Below, one piece after another: positions 34,234 through 44,545 of a stretch of 64,000 bases of DNA (positions are counted from its first letter, which is position 1; every line of letters begins with the position of its first letter). The DNA comes from Firmicutes bacterium UBA4845 (lineage in GTDB: Bacteria; Bacillota; Clostridia; Tissierellales; Sedimentibacteraceae): assembly GCA_002399975.1 (NCBI GenBank), contig DHER01000036.1, positions 1 to 64,000 on the forward strand, given 5' to 3'. The notes under the pieces were generated by a model, which was not told the origin of the DNA, did not search any database, and saw only the letters and a list, made by a program, of their open reading frames with translations. The translations under genes and the position numbers were made by a program.

Positions 34234-36360
34234 CTACATTATGGGGTCCATAGCCAATGCAGGATGCTGTGCTTCTTCCAGGAACTTCATTACATCTTCC
34301 GATTCAATAGCTATAGTTTCATCGCATATCTTATCCACAAAATTATCTACCCCATACAATTCTTTAGCTGTAGCATTTAATCTTTCTCCTGCATAATCTT
34401 TCAGTTCTTTAGGCATCCAGACTATTCTCTCAATTCCTCCTTCAGCCTTCATAAACTTCTTGGAAGGGATAAAGCTTCTACCATGTCCCATGAATCCAGG
34501 AGTCTGTACTCCGCCGCCAGTCATTGATGCTAATTCGCCGAATGTCATTCCCAAAGGAGTCATGCTGTCATATTCCCTGTTGACTATTACTACACCGTTA
34601 GCTTCTGGCATAATACCTGTAATACATTCAAAACATCCGCAAGAAGTCATTGGGTCCTGCAGAATACTGTACAGTGTAACATTGTTTACAGCACCCTGAG
34701 ATATCTTTGAAACCGTTTCATTAACTTTTTCCCAAATACCTGCATTCTCGTCGATCAGACCTTCCTTAGGTACTTCCTGACATGGGCCTGTGGGATTTAA
34801 CTCCAGTGTTGCCTTAGCATCCAACCATGAAACTGCTCCACATAATCCAAGCCTTTCAGGTGTAACTATGCATACGTGAGCAGGTGCAAATGACTGGCAG
34901 AGATTGCATGAATAAAAAGTATCAACGCTCTCATCCACCAGGGATGCCATTCTCGCATCTCTTTCCTCATATCTTGGCATTGCTAATTTATCTTTTAATT
35001 TCTCCACTTTTTCAGGGTCCGTAATTAAAACAACTTCACATTTATCTACAACTGAACCGAACTCATCCAGCATCTTGGCATATGCTACCTCACCCAAATG
35101 CTTAAGCCTGAATCCTTTGTCGTAAGCTTCCTTTCCTATTCTAATCCAGGTCAAGTTCCTTTGTCCCACATGCATTACTCCTTCTATGTAGTTCATGAAA
35201 TAATGCAGTCTTCTTTCAAGAACCGGTTCGAAATCTTTCTGCATATTGGCTCCGGCAATTTTTACAAGGATTCCAAGAGGCATTCTGCCCGGAACTTCAG
35301 TAATAGTATCAATATCAGGACCTATAATCTCTATTTTATGATCTTCAACATCTGCAGAATCTGCTTTAACAACAAGCTCCCATGATTCGGACTTCCCTCC
35401 GCCGAACTCGGCATACATATCGTTCTTTCTTATTCTTTCACCTTCAAAAGCCGATGCAAAAGCAACTGGAATAGGGATCTCAGTTATTTTAATTTTTATT
35501 TTTCTTGCTTCCAAAGATGTTCTGACAAATTTATCGTAATCTTTTTGTGTCAGCAAAAGTGTAGGCACTTCTGTTACATCCTGGTCTGTAATTACTGGGA
35601 AACCAAGGGCTATAGCTCCGGCTCCGGCAGAAATAACCAGCTCGCTCAAAGGCCCGAAAGCATTTACAAATGCAGGAACTCTCTCAGCAGTATATTTAAG
35701 CATCTCCTGGAGCTGTCCGCCTTTAACATTTCCAAATATAAGACCTGCTCTTATAGCAACTGTTACAACATGTATAACAGAAGTAACATCATAACCAAGA
35801 GGAATAACCCTCAAGTCAAGACCCATCTTAACCTTTCCTTCTATAGCCTGATCTATTACTTTTCCTACTAAGAATGTAAGAAGGCCCTTTGATTGATAGT
35901 CCTTAATTATCTTAGTTGCAGTATCTGTATCGGGACACTCACCTAATACTACCGCAACACCTGGTATATCTCCTGTAACAAGAGGCACACCCAGTGAACG
36001 TATTATTGGGTCTGATATAAAGCCTACACAAGGTTCAGTATAAGGCGTATCTGAAAGCACATATTTAGCTGCTTCTATTATTTCCGCTGCTACAGCAGTA
36101 GCCAGTCCGGCATTTAAAGCTTTGTCCAGAGACTCTTCCTCCACTATAAGGCTTTTTACTATATCAAGGGCACCCTCAAGTTCCCCAACATTAGTTATCT
36201 TTTTACCTGTCGCTGAAAAAATCACCGGCAATGAATATGCTGTATCAGGAAATGCTACTTTATAATCCTTGCCTTTTTCTTCAACTGCCTGCTTAACTAT
36301 GCCTTCGGCCGCAGCCAAGGCTTGATTTGAGCCGGTAAATATTGTCTGAAATAAGTTCAT
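34234..36360 (-). CDS. acsB: Acetyl-CoA synthase (CO-methylating) subunit
   Basis: This 708-residue enzyme joins CO, a methyl group from the corrinoid protein and CoA to give acetyl-CoA, at the Ni-Ni-[4Fe-4S] A-cluster. The cluster ligands are visible in 'FYSCNLCQSFAPAHVCIVTPERLGLC' and 'MTSCGCFECITG' (the Cys-Gly-Cys that holds the distal nickel). The N-terminal CODH-interacting domain of the bacterial type is present. It lies between acsE and acsV. Confidence 0.97.
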   Translation of the reverse strand: MNLFQTIFTGSNQALAAAEGIVKQAVEEKGKDYKVAFPDTAYSLPVIFSATGKKITNVGELEGALDIVKSLIVEEESLDKALNAGLATAVAAEIIEAAKYVLSDTPYTEPCVGFISDPIIRSLGVPLVTGDIPGVAVVLGECPDTDTATKIIKDYQSKGLLTFLVGKVIDQAIEGKVKMGLDLRVIPLGYDVTSVIHVVTVAIRAGLIFGNVKGGQLQEMLKYTAERVPAFVNAFGPLSELVISAGAGAIALGFPVITDQDVTEVPTLLLTQKDYDKFVRTSLEARKIKIKITEIPIPVAFASAFEGERIRKNDMYAEFGGGKSESWELVVKADSADVEDHKIEIIGPDIDTITEVPGRMPLGILVKIAGANMQKDFEPVLERRLHYFMNYIEGVMHVGQRNLTWIRIGKEAYDKGFRLKHLGEVAYAKMLDEFGSVVDKCEVVLITDPEKVEKLKDKLAMPRYEERDARMASLVDESVDTFYSCNLCQSFAPAHVCIVTPERLGLCGAVSWLDAKATLELNPTGPCQEVPKEGLIDENAGIWEKVNETVSKISQGAVNNVTLYSILQDPMTSCGCFECITGIMPEANGVVIVNREYDSMTPLGMTFGELASMTGGGVQTPGFMGHGRSFIPSKKFMKAEGGIERIVWMPKELKDYAGERLNATAKELYGVDNFVDKICDETIAIESEDVMKFLEEAQHPALAMDPIM

Positions 36361-36396
36361 TCTTGATCCTCCTTTTAAAATTGTTAATACTGAAAA

Positions 36397-37182
36397 TTAA
36401 AGTTGTAAATAGGAATCTGCGTATAATACTGCTCCGTTTATAACATCACAAGTCTTTATTGTTTCCCTTAATCTTTTATCACAAGGGTTCACTATTGCTG
36501 AAGTAAGCCCGCTTTGTATTGCCATAGCCATAAAAGTAGCATCAATTATAGGCCTTACTTCCTTTGGCGCTCCATTGGATACATTGCTGAGGCCGCAGCA
36601 AGTTTTCAGTCCCATTTCACTTATCAGCCTAATACCTTCTAATACTTCTTTCTGCTTTTCCTGCATACCTTTTATTACTAAAATCAATGGGTCAAATAAC
36701 AGATCTGTAGGTTCCATTCCAAGTTCCATGCCTTTTTCAAGCAATTCTGTGCAATATGATATTCTTTCATCATTATCTTTTGTAATTCCTTCTTTTGCAC
36801 ATAATGCTATACACATGGCATCATATTCCGCCGCTAAATCTATATTTCCGATCCTATCTCCTGCGTCTGCAGAATTAATTATTGGTTTTCCATTTCCCCT
36901 GTTATAAACTTTAAGTCCTGCTTCTATTGCTTTTGTATTAGTCGTATCAAGTGCCAGCGGTACATTGTCAAATTCATTTTGGATTGCTTTAACGATCCAT
37001 GGCATTATCTCTTCTCCGTCTTTACTGGCAGGTCCTATATTTACATCCAAATATGCAGCTCCTGCATCTAACTGTTCCTTAGCTCTTTTAAATATCGGTG
37101 CAGTATCTCGTTCCTCAATAGCTTTCTTTATTGTGGGGGATATACAGTGAATCCTTTCGCCTATGATCAAAAATTTTTCCAT
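36397..37182 (-). CDS. acsE: Methyl-THF:corrinoid iron-sulfur protein methyltransferase
   Basis: This 261-residue pterin-binding TIM barrel transfers the methyl group from methyl-THF to the AcsCD corrinoid. Typical segments are 'FLIIGERIHCISP', 'GAAYLDVNIGPAS', 'PLALDTTNTKAIEAGL' and 'CGLSNVSNGAP' with the conserved Asn. An AGGAGG precedes the ATG. It is separated from acsC by an 89-bp spacer with a strong hairpin (37229-37259). Confidence 0.95.
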   Translation of the reverse strand: MEKFLIIGERIHCISPTIKKAIEERDTAPIFKRAKEQLDAGAAYLDVNIGPASKDGEEIMPWIVKAIQNEFDNVPLALDTTNTKAIEAGLKVYNRGNGKPIINSADAGDRIGNIDLAAEYDAMCIALCAKEGITKDNDERISYCTELLEKGMELGMEPTDLLFDPLILVIKGMQEKQKEVLEGIRLISEMGLKTCCGLSNVSNGAPKEVRPIIDATFMAMAIQSGLTSAIVNPCDKRLRETIKTCDVINGAVLYADSYLQL

Positions 37183-37228
37183 TATTAATTGACCTCCTGA
37201 TAAATTTTTTTTTTACCCTTATTATTTT

Positions 37229-37259
37229 CAGGTATCGGTTAAAATCCCACCGATACCTG
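37229..37259 (-). other. Intercistronic hairpin acsC/acsE
   Basis: CAGGTATCGGT (37229-37239) and ACCGATACCTG (37249-37259) form a perfect 11-bp stem with a 9-nt loop. On the transcribed strand it is followed by A-rich sequence, not a U run, so it is more likely a processing or stability element than a terminator. Confidence 0.6.
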
Positions 37260-37271
37260 CCTTACTAAAGA

Positions 37272-38627
37272 TTAACTGTTTGCAACAAGTTCTTTTAAGA
37301 ATTTAGGAATATACATAGCTTCTGAAGTTCCTACCGTTATATTCCATCCCGGAAGCTCTTCTTCCAATTCACCTTTTAGAACTGCAACTTTTCCAGGTAT
37401 TATAAGAGTCCTGCTCTTGGTTTTTTCTTCAACTCCACTCTTCTTTACAGCATCAGCTATTACACTTCCGGTAAATTTGCCTGCCGCCCAGGAAGTCAAC
37501 ACCGAATATCCTCCTGCATCAGGAATAACCACCCAAGCAGGAACTTTGGATCTCTCAATTTCTCCGGAAACTACAAAGTAAGTCAGTGCAAAGTCAACAG
37601 TACACAGTACAGGTGAAGCGTCATTTGCATTATTGAGACTGTACAGTCCAACTTCAACTTTCATTGGTTTTTGAGGATCGGTAAATATGTTCTGCCTTAT
37701 TCCGTAAAGCGGAAGCGCCCTACAATAATCCATGTCGTTTAAAACCAATATTGAACCATACTTCATTGTGAATAAGGTGGATAGAGCTACCTCCTGGAAT
37801 TTATCTCCCTTGGCAAGCTCATTTAAAAATAGTATAGATGGATACCCAAATGTTCTGTCCTGACCCTGAAGGTTAATTCTTCTAATTTGAACCGTATTCT
37901 CAAAAGTTTCTTTAACTGATTTTGAGCCCGGATCCAATATAAGATTTTTATAATCTAATTTTTGGATTTCTTCTGTTAATGTATAAAGGTCCTCCAAACT
38001 ATCGGCTTTAACTCCCAAAGCTATATTATCATTTTTAACAAGATCTACCATTTCCTTAAAATTATCTTTGTTTGCTCCATATGCTATGGGGTTTTCGTCC
38101 TTTATCAATTCTAGTGCTTCTTTCATAACAGGAACATCTTCACATACTAAAATATAAGCAACTTCCAGTCCACTGGATTTTACTTTATTTATCAGTGATA
38201 CGTATTTATCTTTGTCAGAAATATATTTAAGAGCAACAAATTCCGTTTTCATTTCTTCGCCTATTCTAACATATTTCACATCCTTAATATGCTGAATTTT
38301 GGCATCAACTTCGGAATTTTCCATATCTTCTGAGAAAATAACAGCAAACCTATTTCTGTTTACAAATGTCTTCTCATGTCTGAACAGTACCGTTTCGCCA
38401 CCTAATTTGTATTCATTATCACCTTTTCCTACGGTTATAGTCTTCATAAGAGGAGCTGTTGCTTCAGATAGTTTTTCTATTGATTCTGCACTCATATGAG
38501 GGCATTTGCCTATTTCCACCGCTCCGGACGCCACCTTCATTGAAAAAGCCAAACATGTTGGAAATCCGCAATCTTTGCAATTTTTCTTGGGCGTTAACTT
38601 AAATATATCTAATCCTTTTAAAGCCAT
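37272..38627 (-). CDS. acsC: Corrinoid iron-sulfur protein large subunit
   Basis: This 451-residue subunit binds a [4Fe-4S] cluster through Cys17, Cys20, Cys25 and Cys42 (NCKDCGFPTC...KC) and holds the corrinoid in its C-terminal TIM-barrel/B12 region ('DAGGYSVLTSWAAGKFTG'). Together with AcsD it carries the methyl group to acetyl-CoA synthase. The length is normal (about 445). It starts 41 bp after acsD. Confidence 0.96.
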   Translation of the reverse strand: MALKGLDIFKLTPKKNCKDCGFPTCLAFSMKVASGAVEIGKCPHMSAESIEKLSEATAPLMKTITVGKGDNEYKLGGETVLFRHEKTFVNRNRFAVIFSEDMENSEVDAKIQHIKDVKYVRIGEEMKTEFVALKYISDKDKYVSLINKVKSSGLEVAYILVCEDVPVMKEALELIKDENPIAYGANKDNFKEMVDLVKNDNIALGVKADSLEDLYTLTEEIQKLDYKNLILDPGSKSVKETFENTVQIRRINLQGQDRTFGYPSILFLNELAKGDKFQEVALSTLFTMKYGSILVLNDMDYCRALPLYGIRQNIFTDPQKPMKVEVGLYSLNNANDASPVLCTVDFALTYFVVSGEIERSKVPAWVVIPDAGGYSVLTSWAAGKFTGSVIADAVKKSGVEEKTKSRTLIIPGKVAVLKGELEEELPGWNITVGTSEAMYIPKFLKELVANS

Positions 38628-38668
38628 TTTGAATCCTCCTTAATTTATACCATACCAGTATAGATTTA

Positions 38669-39613
38669 TTATCCCAATAATTCATTGACAAAACTTCTTA
38701 CTACTTCTACCGACTTAGGATGGCGAAGTATTATAGCATCGCTTCCTGAAGTCAATATTCCTGTTGCAGCTGCAATCTCCATGGAAATTCCCCTGTCTTC
38801 CTGATTTCCCCACTGAGGGCTGTTTTCTTCCGGTTCTATTGACTCCTTTACGTGCCATGTTTCAAATGAAATGGGAGATATAATAGGAACTTGAAGTGTC
38901 TTGTCATTCTGGGTGAGTGCTGCAAGTTTAACTCTGTCCAACGTTGATATAACATACTCATAGCCGTATCCGCCGGCTGCACATCCTATATTGGCCACAA
39001 TATTTTGATTGTCAATTCCCAACTGGTTAATTAAAATATTAATTTGTTTTGCAAGATTTATATCAACAGATGATTCGGCTGCAACCTTGTTGTTATACGC
39101 CAAAACTCCGGCAGCAGCTACAGTTTTATAGTTATCTTCAACAGCAGACATTAAAAGGATATTATGTCCTTCGGTTGCCTGTGCAACCTTTTCAAATAAC
39201 TTTCCATCCTTCTCATGATTTCCAGTACCTGCAACTATCAATGGTGTCTTAATTGCTTCAACAACTGCTTTAACTTTTTTAGCACAATCTTCCGGAGATG
39301 CATCCATACCATTAGGATCAGCGCTAACAAGCTTTAGGCAAATAAAATCCGGGTTGTATTTTTCCTCAACAAACTGTGCCCACTTTACAGGATCATCTGA
39401 AACATCTTTATATAACTCCTTTAATGCATCTATCCATCCTTCCGGATAAACATCCGAAATTTCCATTCCTATTTTGGGCTTATTCCCTGTGTCGCCGTCA
39501 AAACTGTAAAAAGGAAGAACTGCTTCCCCTCCCAGTTTCATGGTTTTTTCTCCAGTGCCGACTTCAACTTCACAAATTTTCCCAGAATACCTCTGTATCG
39601 GTTTTTTAAACAT
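38669..39613 (-). CDS. acsD: Corrinoid iron-sulfur protein small subunit
   Basis: This 314-residue TIM-barrel subunit begins MFKKPIQRYSGKICEVEVGTG, with 'GGYGYEYVISTLDRVKLAAL' and 'WETWHVKESIE'-like sequence, all characteristic of CdhD/AcsD. It forms the heterodimer with AcsC. It lies 16 bp after the second CooC-type gene, so the two are probably translated together. Confidence 0.95.
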   Translation of the reverse strand: MFKKPIQRYSGKICEVEVGTGEKTMKLGGEAVLPFYSFDGDTGNKPKIGMEISDVYPEGWIDALKELYKDVSDDPVKWAQFVEEKYNPDFICLKLVSADPNGMDASPEDCAKKVKAVVEAIKTPLIVAGTGNHEKDGKLFEKVAQATEGHNILLMSAVEDNYKTVAAAGVLAYNNKVAAESSVDINLAKQINILINQLGIDNQNIVANIGCAAGGYGYEYVISTLDRVKLAALTQNDKTLQVPIISPISFETWHVKESIEPEENSPQWGNQEDRGISMEIAAATGILTSGSDAIILRHPKSVEVVRSFVNELLG

Positions 39614-39629
39614 AAATTACCTCCTTAGC

Positions 39630-40406
39630 TTACTTTTTCAATTGAATTTTTGATAATATTTCATTAAATGCTTTTCTGCTTAGTGAATCATCTGGCAGAT
39701 CTATGAGCGGTTTTCCGTCAGAATCATAATTATATATCATCTGATCCATAGGAACAACGCCTATCAAATTAAGCTTTTGTTTTTCTATTTCCTCTTTTAC
39801 TCCCTCATTCAATACACCTTCAGGAGCTCTGTTGACTATGAGGAAAATCTGCCCTACATTCAGTTTCAGTTCCGAAACAAGTTGATTTATCCTTCCTACA
39901 GCCTGAATACCTCTTCTGGAGCAGTCGCTTATAAGGAACAAGGTGTCCACCGGATCTACAAGTTTCCTGCTTAAGTGCTCCATGCCTGCTTCATTGTCAA
40001 CAACTATATAGTCATAGTTACCGGCCAAAGCATCCACCTGTGCCTTAAGAACGCCATTTACATAGCAATAACATCCCGGGCCTTGAGATCTCCCCATTAC
40101 AATAAGATCATATCCGTCGCCCTCTGTTATCATAGCATTTAATTTATACTTTAAATAATCTGCTTTTCTCATACCTGCAGGGAAACTGTCATCCCCCATA
40201 AGTGATTTCTGAGCGATTTCTTCTCTTACATCTCCTATAGTTCCTTCAATTTCTGTTCCAAGTACTTCATTTAAATTTGCATTAGCATCAGCATCAACTG
40301 CCAATATAGGCCCTGATCCTTTTTTTATCAAATAATCTATTAAAAGGCCGGTTAATGTAGTTTTTCCTGTACCTCCCTTGCCTGCTACAGCTATTTTATA
40401 TCCCAT
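39630..40406 (-). CDS. CooC/AcsF-type nickel-insertion ATPase
   Basis: This 258-residue MinD/CooC-family ATPase has the deviant P-loop GKGGTGKTTLTG near the N-terminus and a CxC pair (GPGCYCYVNGVLK) that in CooC dimers binds Ni or Zn. Next to acsD it probably serves nickel insertion into acetyl-CoA synthase (AcsF role). The neighbouring paralogue at 40510 is closer to cooS. Which one serves which enzyme is inferred from gene order. Confidence 0.88.
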   Translation of the reverse strand: MGYKIAVAGKGGTGKTTLTGLLIDYLIKKGSGPILAVDADANANLNEVLGTEIEGTIGDVREEIAQKSLMGDDSFPAGMRKADYLKYKLNAMITEGDGYDLIVMGRSQGPGCYCYVNGVLKAQVDALAGNYDYIVVDNEAGMEHLSRKLVDPVDTLFLISDCSRRGIQAVGRINQLVSELKLNVGQIFLIVNRAPEGVLNEGVKEEIEKQKLNLIGVVPMDQMIYNYDSDGKPLIDLPDDSLSRKAFNEILSKIQLKK

Positions 40407-40509
40407 ATTTCATCCTCCTTATATTGTCCTAATTTGTCCCACTAAACAAAATGACTCAAATTTCTGATTTTGTGTCAGCTGCTTATGGGGCTGCCTTGAT
40501 TGTCAATTG

Positions 40510-41295
40510 CTAATTATTTATTACTGCATCTAATTTTTCTTTTATTTTTTTTATTTCTTCCACTGTTACTTTATCTGAATCATATGGAGAATGATTAACT
40601 CTGTCGGAATTTCCCACTGCTCCGCTGTAGTGTACAAAGCCAAGACAATTTTTTTCATCTATATTCTGAAGTACAAACTTAATATCCTCTTCATTTTTAA
40701 TCTTATTTGCAACTGCAAATATTTTTTTTATTCCTATGTCTTCAGCCAGCTTTTTAACATGTTTATAAGTCTGTATACTTCTTATGCCAGGCTCCACAAC
40801 AACAATAAATACGTCAACTCCCTGTGCTGTTCCCCTTCCCAGGTGTTCAATGCCGGCTTCCATATCCATTATTACAATATCCTTGTTCTGAAGAAACAGG
40901 TGTGAAGTCAGCGTTTTTAGCAAAACATTCTCAGGGCAAATACACCCTGAACCGCCTGTATCAACCGTTCCCATTGTTAAAAGCTTTACGCCGTTATATT
41001 CTTTGCAGTATCTTTCCGGTATATCATCTACCTTTGGATTTAATTTGAACATCTTTCCAAAAGCTCCCGGTGTTGAATTAGTTCTTTCAGCCACTAAATT
41101 TTTCATTTCTGAAATAGGGACTATTTCTGATGTTATTTCAGGAGGAAATCCTAAGGCAAGTGCTAAATTAGGATCAGGATCCGCATCTACCGCCAATACC
41201 TTATATCCTTCCGAAACATATATTCTGCTGATTATTGCCGCAAATGTGGTCTTACCCACACCGCCCTTACCGGTTATAGCTATTTTCATTTTCAT
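40510..41295 (-). CDS. cooC: CODH nickel-insertion accessory ATPase CooC
   Basis: This 261-residue protein has the P-loop GKGGVGKTTFAA at residues 9-20, 'VDADPDPNLALALG' and the CxC pair in 'GGSGCICPENVLL'. CooC hydrolyses ATP to help load nickel into the C-cluster of CODH. It directly follows cooS across a 186-bp spacer that contains a hairpin and has a good GGAGGAG Shine-Dalgarno. Confidence 0.92.
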   Translation of the reverse strand: MKMKIAITGKGGVGKTTFAAIISRIYVSEGYKVLAVDADPDPNLALALGFPPEITSEIVPISEMKNLVAERTNSTPGAFGKMFKLNPKVDDIPERYCKEYNGVKLLTMGTVDTGGSGCICPENVLLKTLTSHLFLQNKDIVIMDMEAGIEHLGRGTAQGVDVFIVVVEPGIRSIQTYKHVKKLAEDIGIKKIFAVANKIKNEEDIKFVLQNIDEKNCLGFVHYSGAVGNSDRVNHSPYDSDKVTVEEIKKIKEKLDAVINN

Positions 41296-41400
41296 ATATA
41301 ATCTCCTCCTTTCAGTCTTTCATTATTGACTTATCCTACTAATTTGTTTATTTCATTTGGTCCGTTTTAGTTTGTCCAGTTCACTTTTTTAAATGGGAAA

Positions 41401-41429
41401 TTGCACTAATACACTGCCGTATAGTGCAA
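41401..41429 (-). other. Intercistronic hairpin cooS/cooC
   Basis: TTGCACTA (41401-41408) and TAGTGCAA (41422-41429) form a perfect 8-bp stem, extendable by TAC/GTA pairs in the loop. Only a short T stretch follows on the transcribed strand, so it could be a weak terminator or an mRNA-end protector separating the abundant cooS message. Confidence 0.5.
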
Positions 41430-41481
41430 CCTCCCTTTATTATTTTCTAAATACTCTATCAAACCAATAGCAAAACATTTA

Positions 41482-43380
41482 CTAAATTCCTAATTTCTTT
41501 CGTTTTTCATTAATTCTTTCTACAATTTGTTCAACAGCCTTATGAGGATCTGTTTCTATAGTGAATTTGCCTCCTACCCAGTCTTCAATTTTATTGGTAA
41601 GGATATCAACAACTTCAGGGCCGCCAGTTACAGGAGGCGCTACTCCCAACCAAACGTCAATACCTGAAGATACTACATAGGTACCTATAGCCACAGCTTT
41701 CTCCGACATCCATTCCGGTGCCACACCTACAGCAGGAAGGTCGCTTATATCTACGCCTAAATGATTTGCAAGTTCCCCGACTAATTCCATTATACGGCTT
41801 ATATCTACACATGAACCCATATGAAGAACAGGCGGTATGTCAACAAGTTTACATACTGTAGCCAATCCAGGACCGGCATATTTCTCCGCAGCTTCCTTTT
41901 CCAGCAAGCCGTATTTTGCAGCAGCTTGAGCTGCACATCCGGAAACAACCACAATAATATCATTTGCTATTAGCCCTTTTATAGTCTCAACATGGGAATT
42001 ATCCTGAATTACCTTAGGATTATTACAACCTACAACAGCTGCAGCTCCTCTTATTACTCCTGATTTTATAACATCTGCAAGAGGCTTTACAGTCTGCATA
42101 GGTCCAATTTCAGTATTAACAACTTTGTCCAATTTATTTAAAATTTCTTCAACGCTGTAACCAACAAGCGCATGTGATTTTATCTGAGGTATATTTACTT
42201 TACTCTGATCTCTATTCTTAAAGTTTAATATTGCTTCTCTCAGAATTTTTTTAGCTGAATCCAACGGATGCTCTTCATCTAACTCAATGTATGTGGAGCC
42301 TTTAATATGAGCTTTTGGTGAAGTTGTTATAAATTTAGTGTGATATGATTCCGACAGCTTCGCCAATGAAGGCATTATGCACTGTACATCTACTATCAAT
42401 CCATCTACTGCACCAGTAATAACCGCCAGTTCCTGCTGCAGGAAATTACCTGCAAGCTTTATCCCATGCCTCATAGTAATTTCATTGCCTGTACAGCACA
42501 TTCCGCACAGGTTAATTCCATCTGCACCTTCTGATTTAGCTAATTCAACAAGTTCAGGGTCAGATGCAGCCAGAACTACCATTTCTGAAAGAATCGGCTC
42601 ATGTCCATGCAAAACCACATTTACAGAGTTCTTTTCCAAAACTCCGAGATTAGCTTCAGTATCTGCACAATGAGGAGTCCCATACATTATATCGGTAAAT
42701 TCAGTAGCCATATATGACCCCATCCATCCGTCGGTCAATGAACATCGCATTGCCATTTTAATCATGCTTTCGGCATCTGCATTGCATCCCATGTGAGTTG
42801 AATGCATAACCGCCGCTATTTCCCTGTCAACAGCCCTTGGATATATTCCAAGATCTCTCCATATCTCTTTCCTTTTTTCAGGTAATGAAGGTGGAAGTTT
42901 AACTTCTCCAAGCTGCCTTCCGTAATTTTTAAGTCCTTCTTCTGCCAAATCATGCGCTATATCGTATTTATCTCTTCCTTCGGTCTCAACGTCAAATCTC
43001 TTTGCAACTCTCTTAAGCTTTTCTTCATCCTTAACCTTTATATCTCCGTCTTCACTGGTACGATATAAGGAAAGCGCTATACTTCTGCCGTGATCCGAAT
43101 GTGCAGCAGTGCCTGCCGCAACCATTCTCGCAAAATTCCTGGATACTATAACATCTGCTGTAGCACCGCATATACCTGTCGATACTCCTTTGCCAGGTAC
43201 CGGGCTCACCCGGCACGGTCCCATAGAACAATTTCTGCAGCATACTCCTGCCGAGCCAAAACCGCAGGAAGCCTTCAAGGCCGCTTTTCTGTCCCACGCT
43301 GTTTCTACATTATCATTTTTCGCCTTTTCCAGCATTTCCAATGTAGCTTTGTCAATAGAAACTGTCTTTTTTTCTTCCAT
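41482..43380 (-). CDS. cooS: Anaerobic carbon monoxide dehydrogenase catalytic subunit
   Basis: This 632-residue Ni-Fe enzyme interconverts CO2 and CO and supplies CO to acetyl-CoA synthase. N-terminal cysteines for the D- and B-clusters are Cys39, Cys47, Cys48, Cys51 and Cys56 (ASCGFGSAGVCCRNCSMGPC). C-cluster residues appear in 'VVLHGHEP', 'NLCGMCCTGNE', 'VVSGCAAQAAAKYG' and 'LHMGSCVDISRI'. It is the first gene of the carbonyl cluster (called acsA in some acetogens) and has a near-consensus promoter 330 bp upstream. Confidence 0.97.
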   Translation of the reverse strand: MEEKKTVSIDKATLEMLEKAKNDNVETAWDRKAALKASCGFGSAGVCCRNCSMGPCRVSPVPGKGVSTGICGATADVIVSRNFARMVAAGTAAHSDHGRSIALSLYRTSEDGDIKVKDEEKLKRVAKRFDVETEGRDKYDIAHDLAEEGLKNYGRQLGEVKLPPSLPEKRKEIWRDLGIYPRAVDREIAAVMHSTHMGCNADAESMIKMAMRCSLTDGWMGSYMATEFTDIMYGTPHCADTEANLGVLEKNSVNVVLHGHEPILSEMVVLAASDPELVELAKSEGADGINLCGMCCTGNEITMRHGIKLAGNFLQQELAVITGAVDGLIVDVQCIMPSLAKLSESYHTKFITTSPKAHIKGSTYIELDEEHPLDSAKKILREAILNFKNRDQSKVNIPQIKSHALVGYSVEEILNKLDKVVNTEIGPMQTVKPLADVIKSGVIRGAAAVVGCNNPKVIQDNSHVETIKGLIANDIIVVVSGCAAQAAAKYGLLEKEAAEKYAGPGLATVCKLVDIPPVLHMGSCVDISRIMELVGELANHLGVDISDLPAVGVAPEWMSEKAVAIGTYVVSSGIDVWLGVAPPVTGGPEVVDILTNKIEDWVGGKFTIETDPHKAVEQIVERINEKRKKLGI

Positions 43381-43710
43381 TTTTTTAAATTCTCCCTTCT
43401 AAGAATAATCGCTTTCAATTTCGCGAGTTTCTATAGTCTGCATAGAAAAAGAATATTTTTTTATCAGTGATATTTATTAAAACCGAAAGAAAAATTTGAA
43501 GGTTATGTTTTCCTGCAATATATAAAAATATCTTCGTCAAAATGAGTATTTAATCTTTTGAGATAATTTTTATTCTGCTACAAGAAGAAAAATTTATAAA
43601 TATCCGATTTCTGTGCTTTGACTATGTCATTTCCCTTTAAATTACTTACGTTCAGCAATTAATACAATGTTAATTTTATTACACTTGAAAATGTTTTTTA
43701 CAATGTGAAC

Positions 43711-43739
43711 ATTATATCATTTAACATACCTGTTGTCAA
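43711..43739 (-). promoter_or_regulatory. Consensus sigma-A promoter of the cooS-acs cluster
   Basis: TTGACA (43734-43739), a 17-bp spacer and TATAAT (43711-43716) on the minus strand are perfect consensus boxes. The predicted transcript has an untranslated leader of about 320 nt before cooS; I see no known riboswitch in it. Confidence 0.8.
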
Positions 43740-44264
43740 TTACTTTGGAATCAATTCAACTGTTTTTGCTTTTTTTTTTCATGATACGTTTAATTATATG
43801 ATAGCTTATTCGATTGAACGTATGTTAATTAATTAACGTAAAATGCTCTCATACATTTTGTACTAAGTAATAACATACTATAAAAATGCCTATTCTTGCT
43901 TTTTATTTGCGTTAAATATCACTGCTGATGGTATATTATTCAATTTTACTCTACTTATTGTTGCTTGTATTATTATGCATGTATGTTTGTTTTTATTTTT
44001 AAATAATTATAATTTTTCCCGTTCAAAACCTGCAATTCAAATATTTGCCACGTATTATTAAAAACATGTTGACAATAATAATGTCAGAGAGTCAAATAAG
44101 ACTTTCAAAAAATTTAATCTTGTAAATTAACCTGAAATACATAGTTAAATTCAGGTTGAGTGGGGCCCATAGTATAATTTACCAGCATAACATTATCTTA
44201 CATGATTAAATTAAGCTCAAATGACAACAATAAGATTACATCTTAGAAGAAAGGAGAGAAAAAA
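43740..44264. other. Non-coding region between cooS and the spore-protein gene
   Basis: This AT-rich spacer has no credible gene. AACCTGAA (44129-44136) and TTCAGGTT (44150-44157) form an 8-bp hairpin. A forespore (sigma-G) promoter for the spore gene is expected in the last 120 bp, but I could not place it with confidence. Confidence 0.4.
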
Positions 44265-44522
44265 ATGGCATCAAACAATAACAACAGTGGAAGCAACAAC
44301 ATCGTTGTTCCTGAAGCAAAACAGGCTTTAAATCAAATGAAGACTGAAATTGCAAATGAATTAGGTTTAACAAACTATGAACAGGTAGACAAAGGTAACC
44401 TTACTGCAAGACAAAACGGATATGTAGGCGGTTACATGACAAAGAGACTGGTTGAAATGGCTCAGAGGCAGATGAGCGGAAACAGTGGATTCGGCGGAAC
44501 AGGCGGAATGCAATCTAAATAA
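44265..44522 (+). CDS. Alpha/beta-type small acid-soluble spore protein
   Basis: This 85-residue protein coats and protects spore DNA. It has the family core 'VPEAKQALNQMKTEIANELGL' with the Glu-Ile germination-protease site region, and 'GNLTARQNGYVGGYMTKRLVEMAQRQM'. The Asn/Ser-rich start and Gly-rich tail are typical. It shows that the host forms endospores. It stands alone between two unrelated operons with a strong AGGAGAG Shine-Dalgarno. Confidence 0.95.
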   Translation: MASNNNNSGSNNIVVPEAKQALNQMKTEIANELGLTNYEQVDKGNLTARQNGYVGGYMTKRLVEMAQRQMSGNSGFGGTGGMQSK

Positions 44523-44545
44523 GGTACAAATAAATTAAAATAAAT

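Noticed and set aside
43381..43704. Riboswitch in the long cooS leader
   Set aside because: No cobalamin, NiCo or c-di-GMP signatures and no strong nested fold could be drawn by hand.
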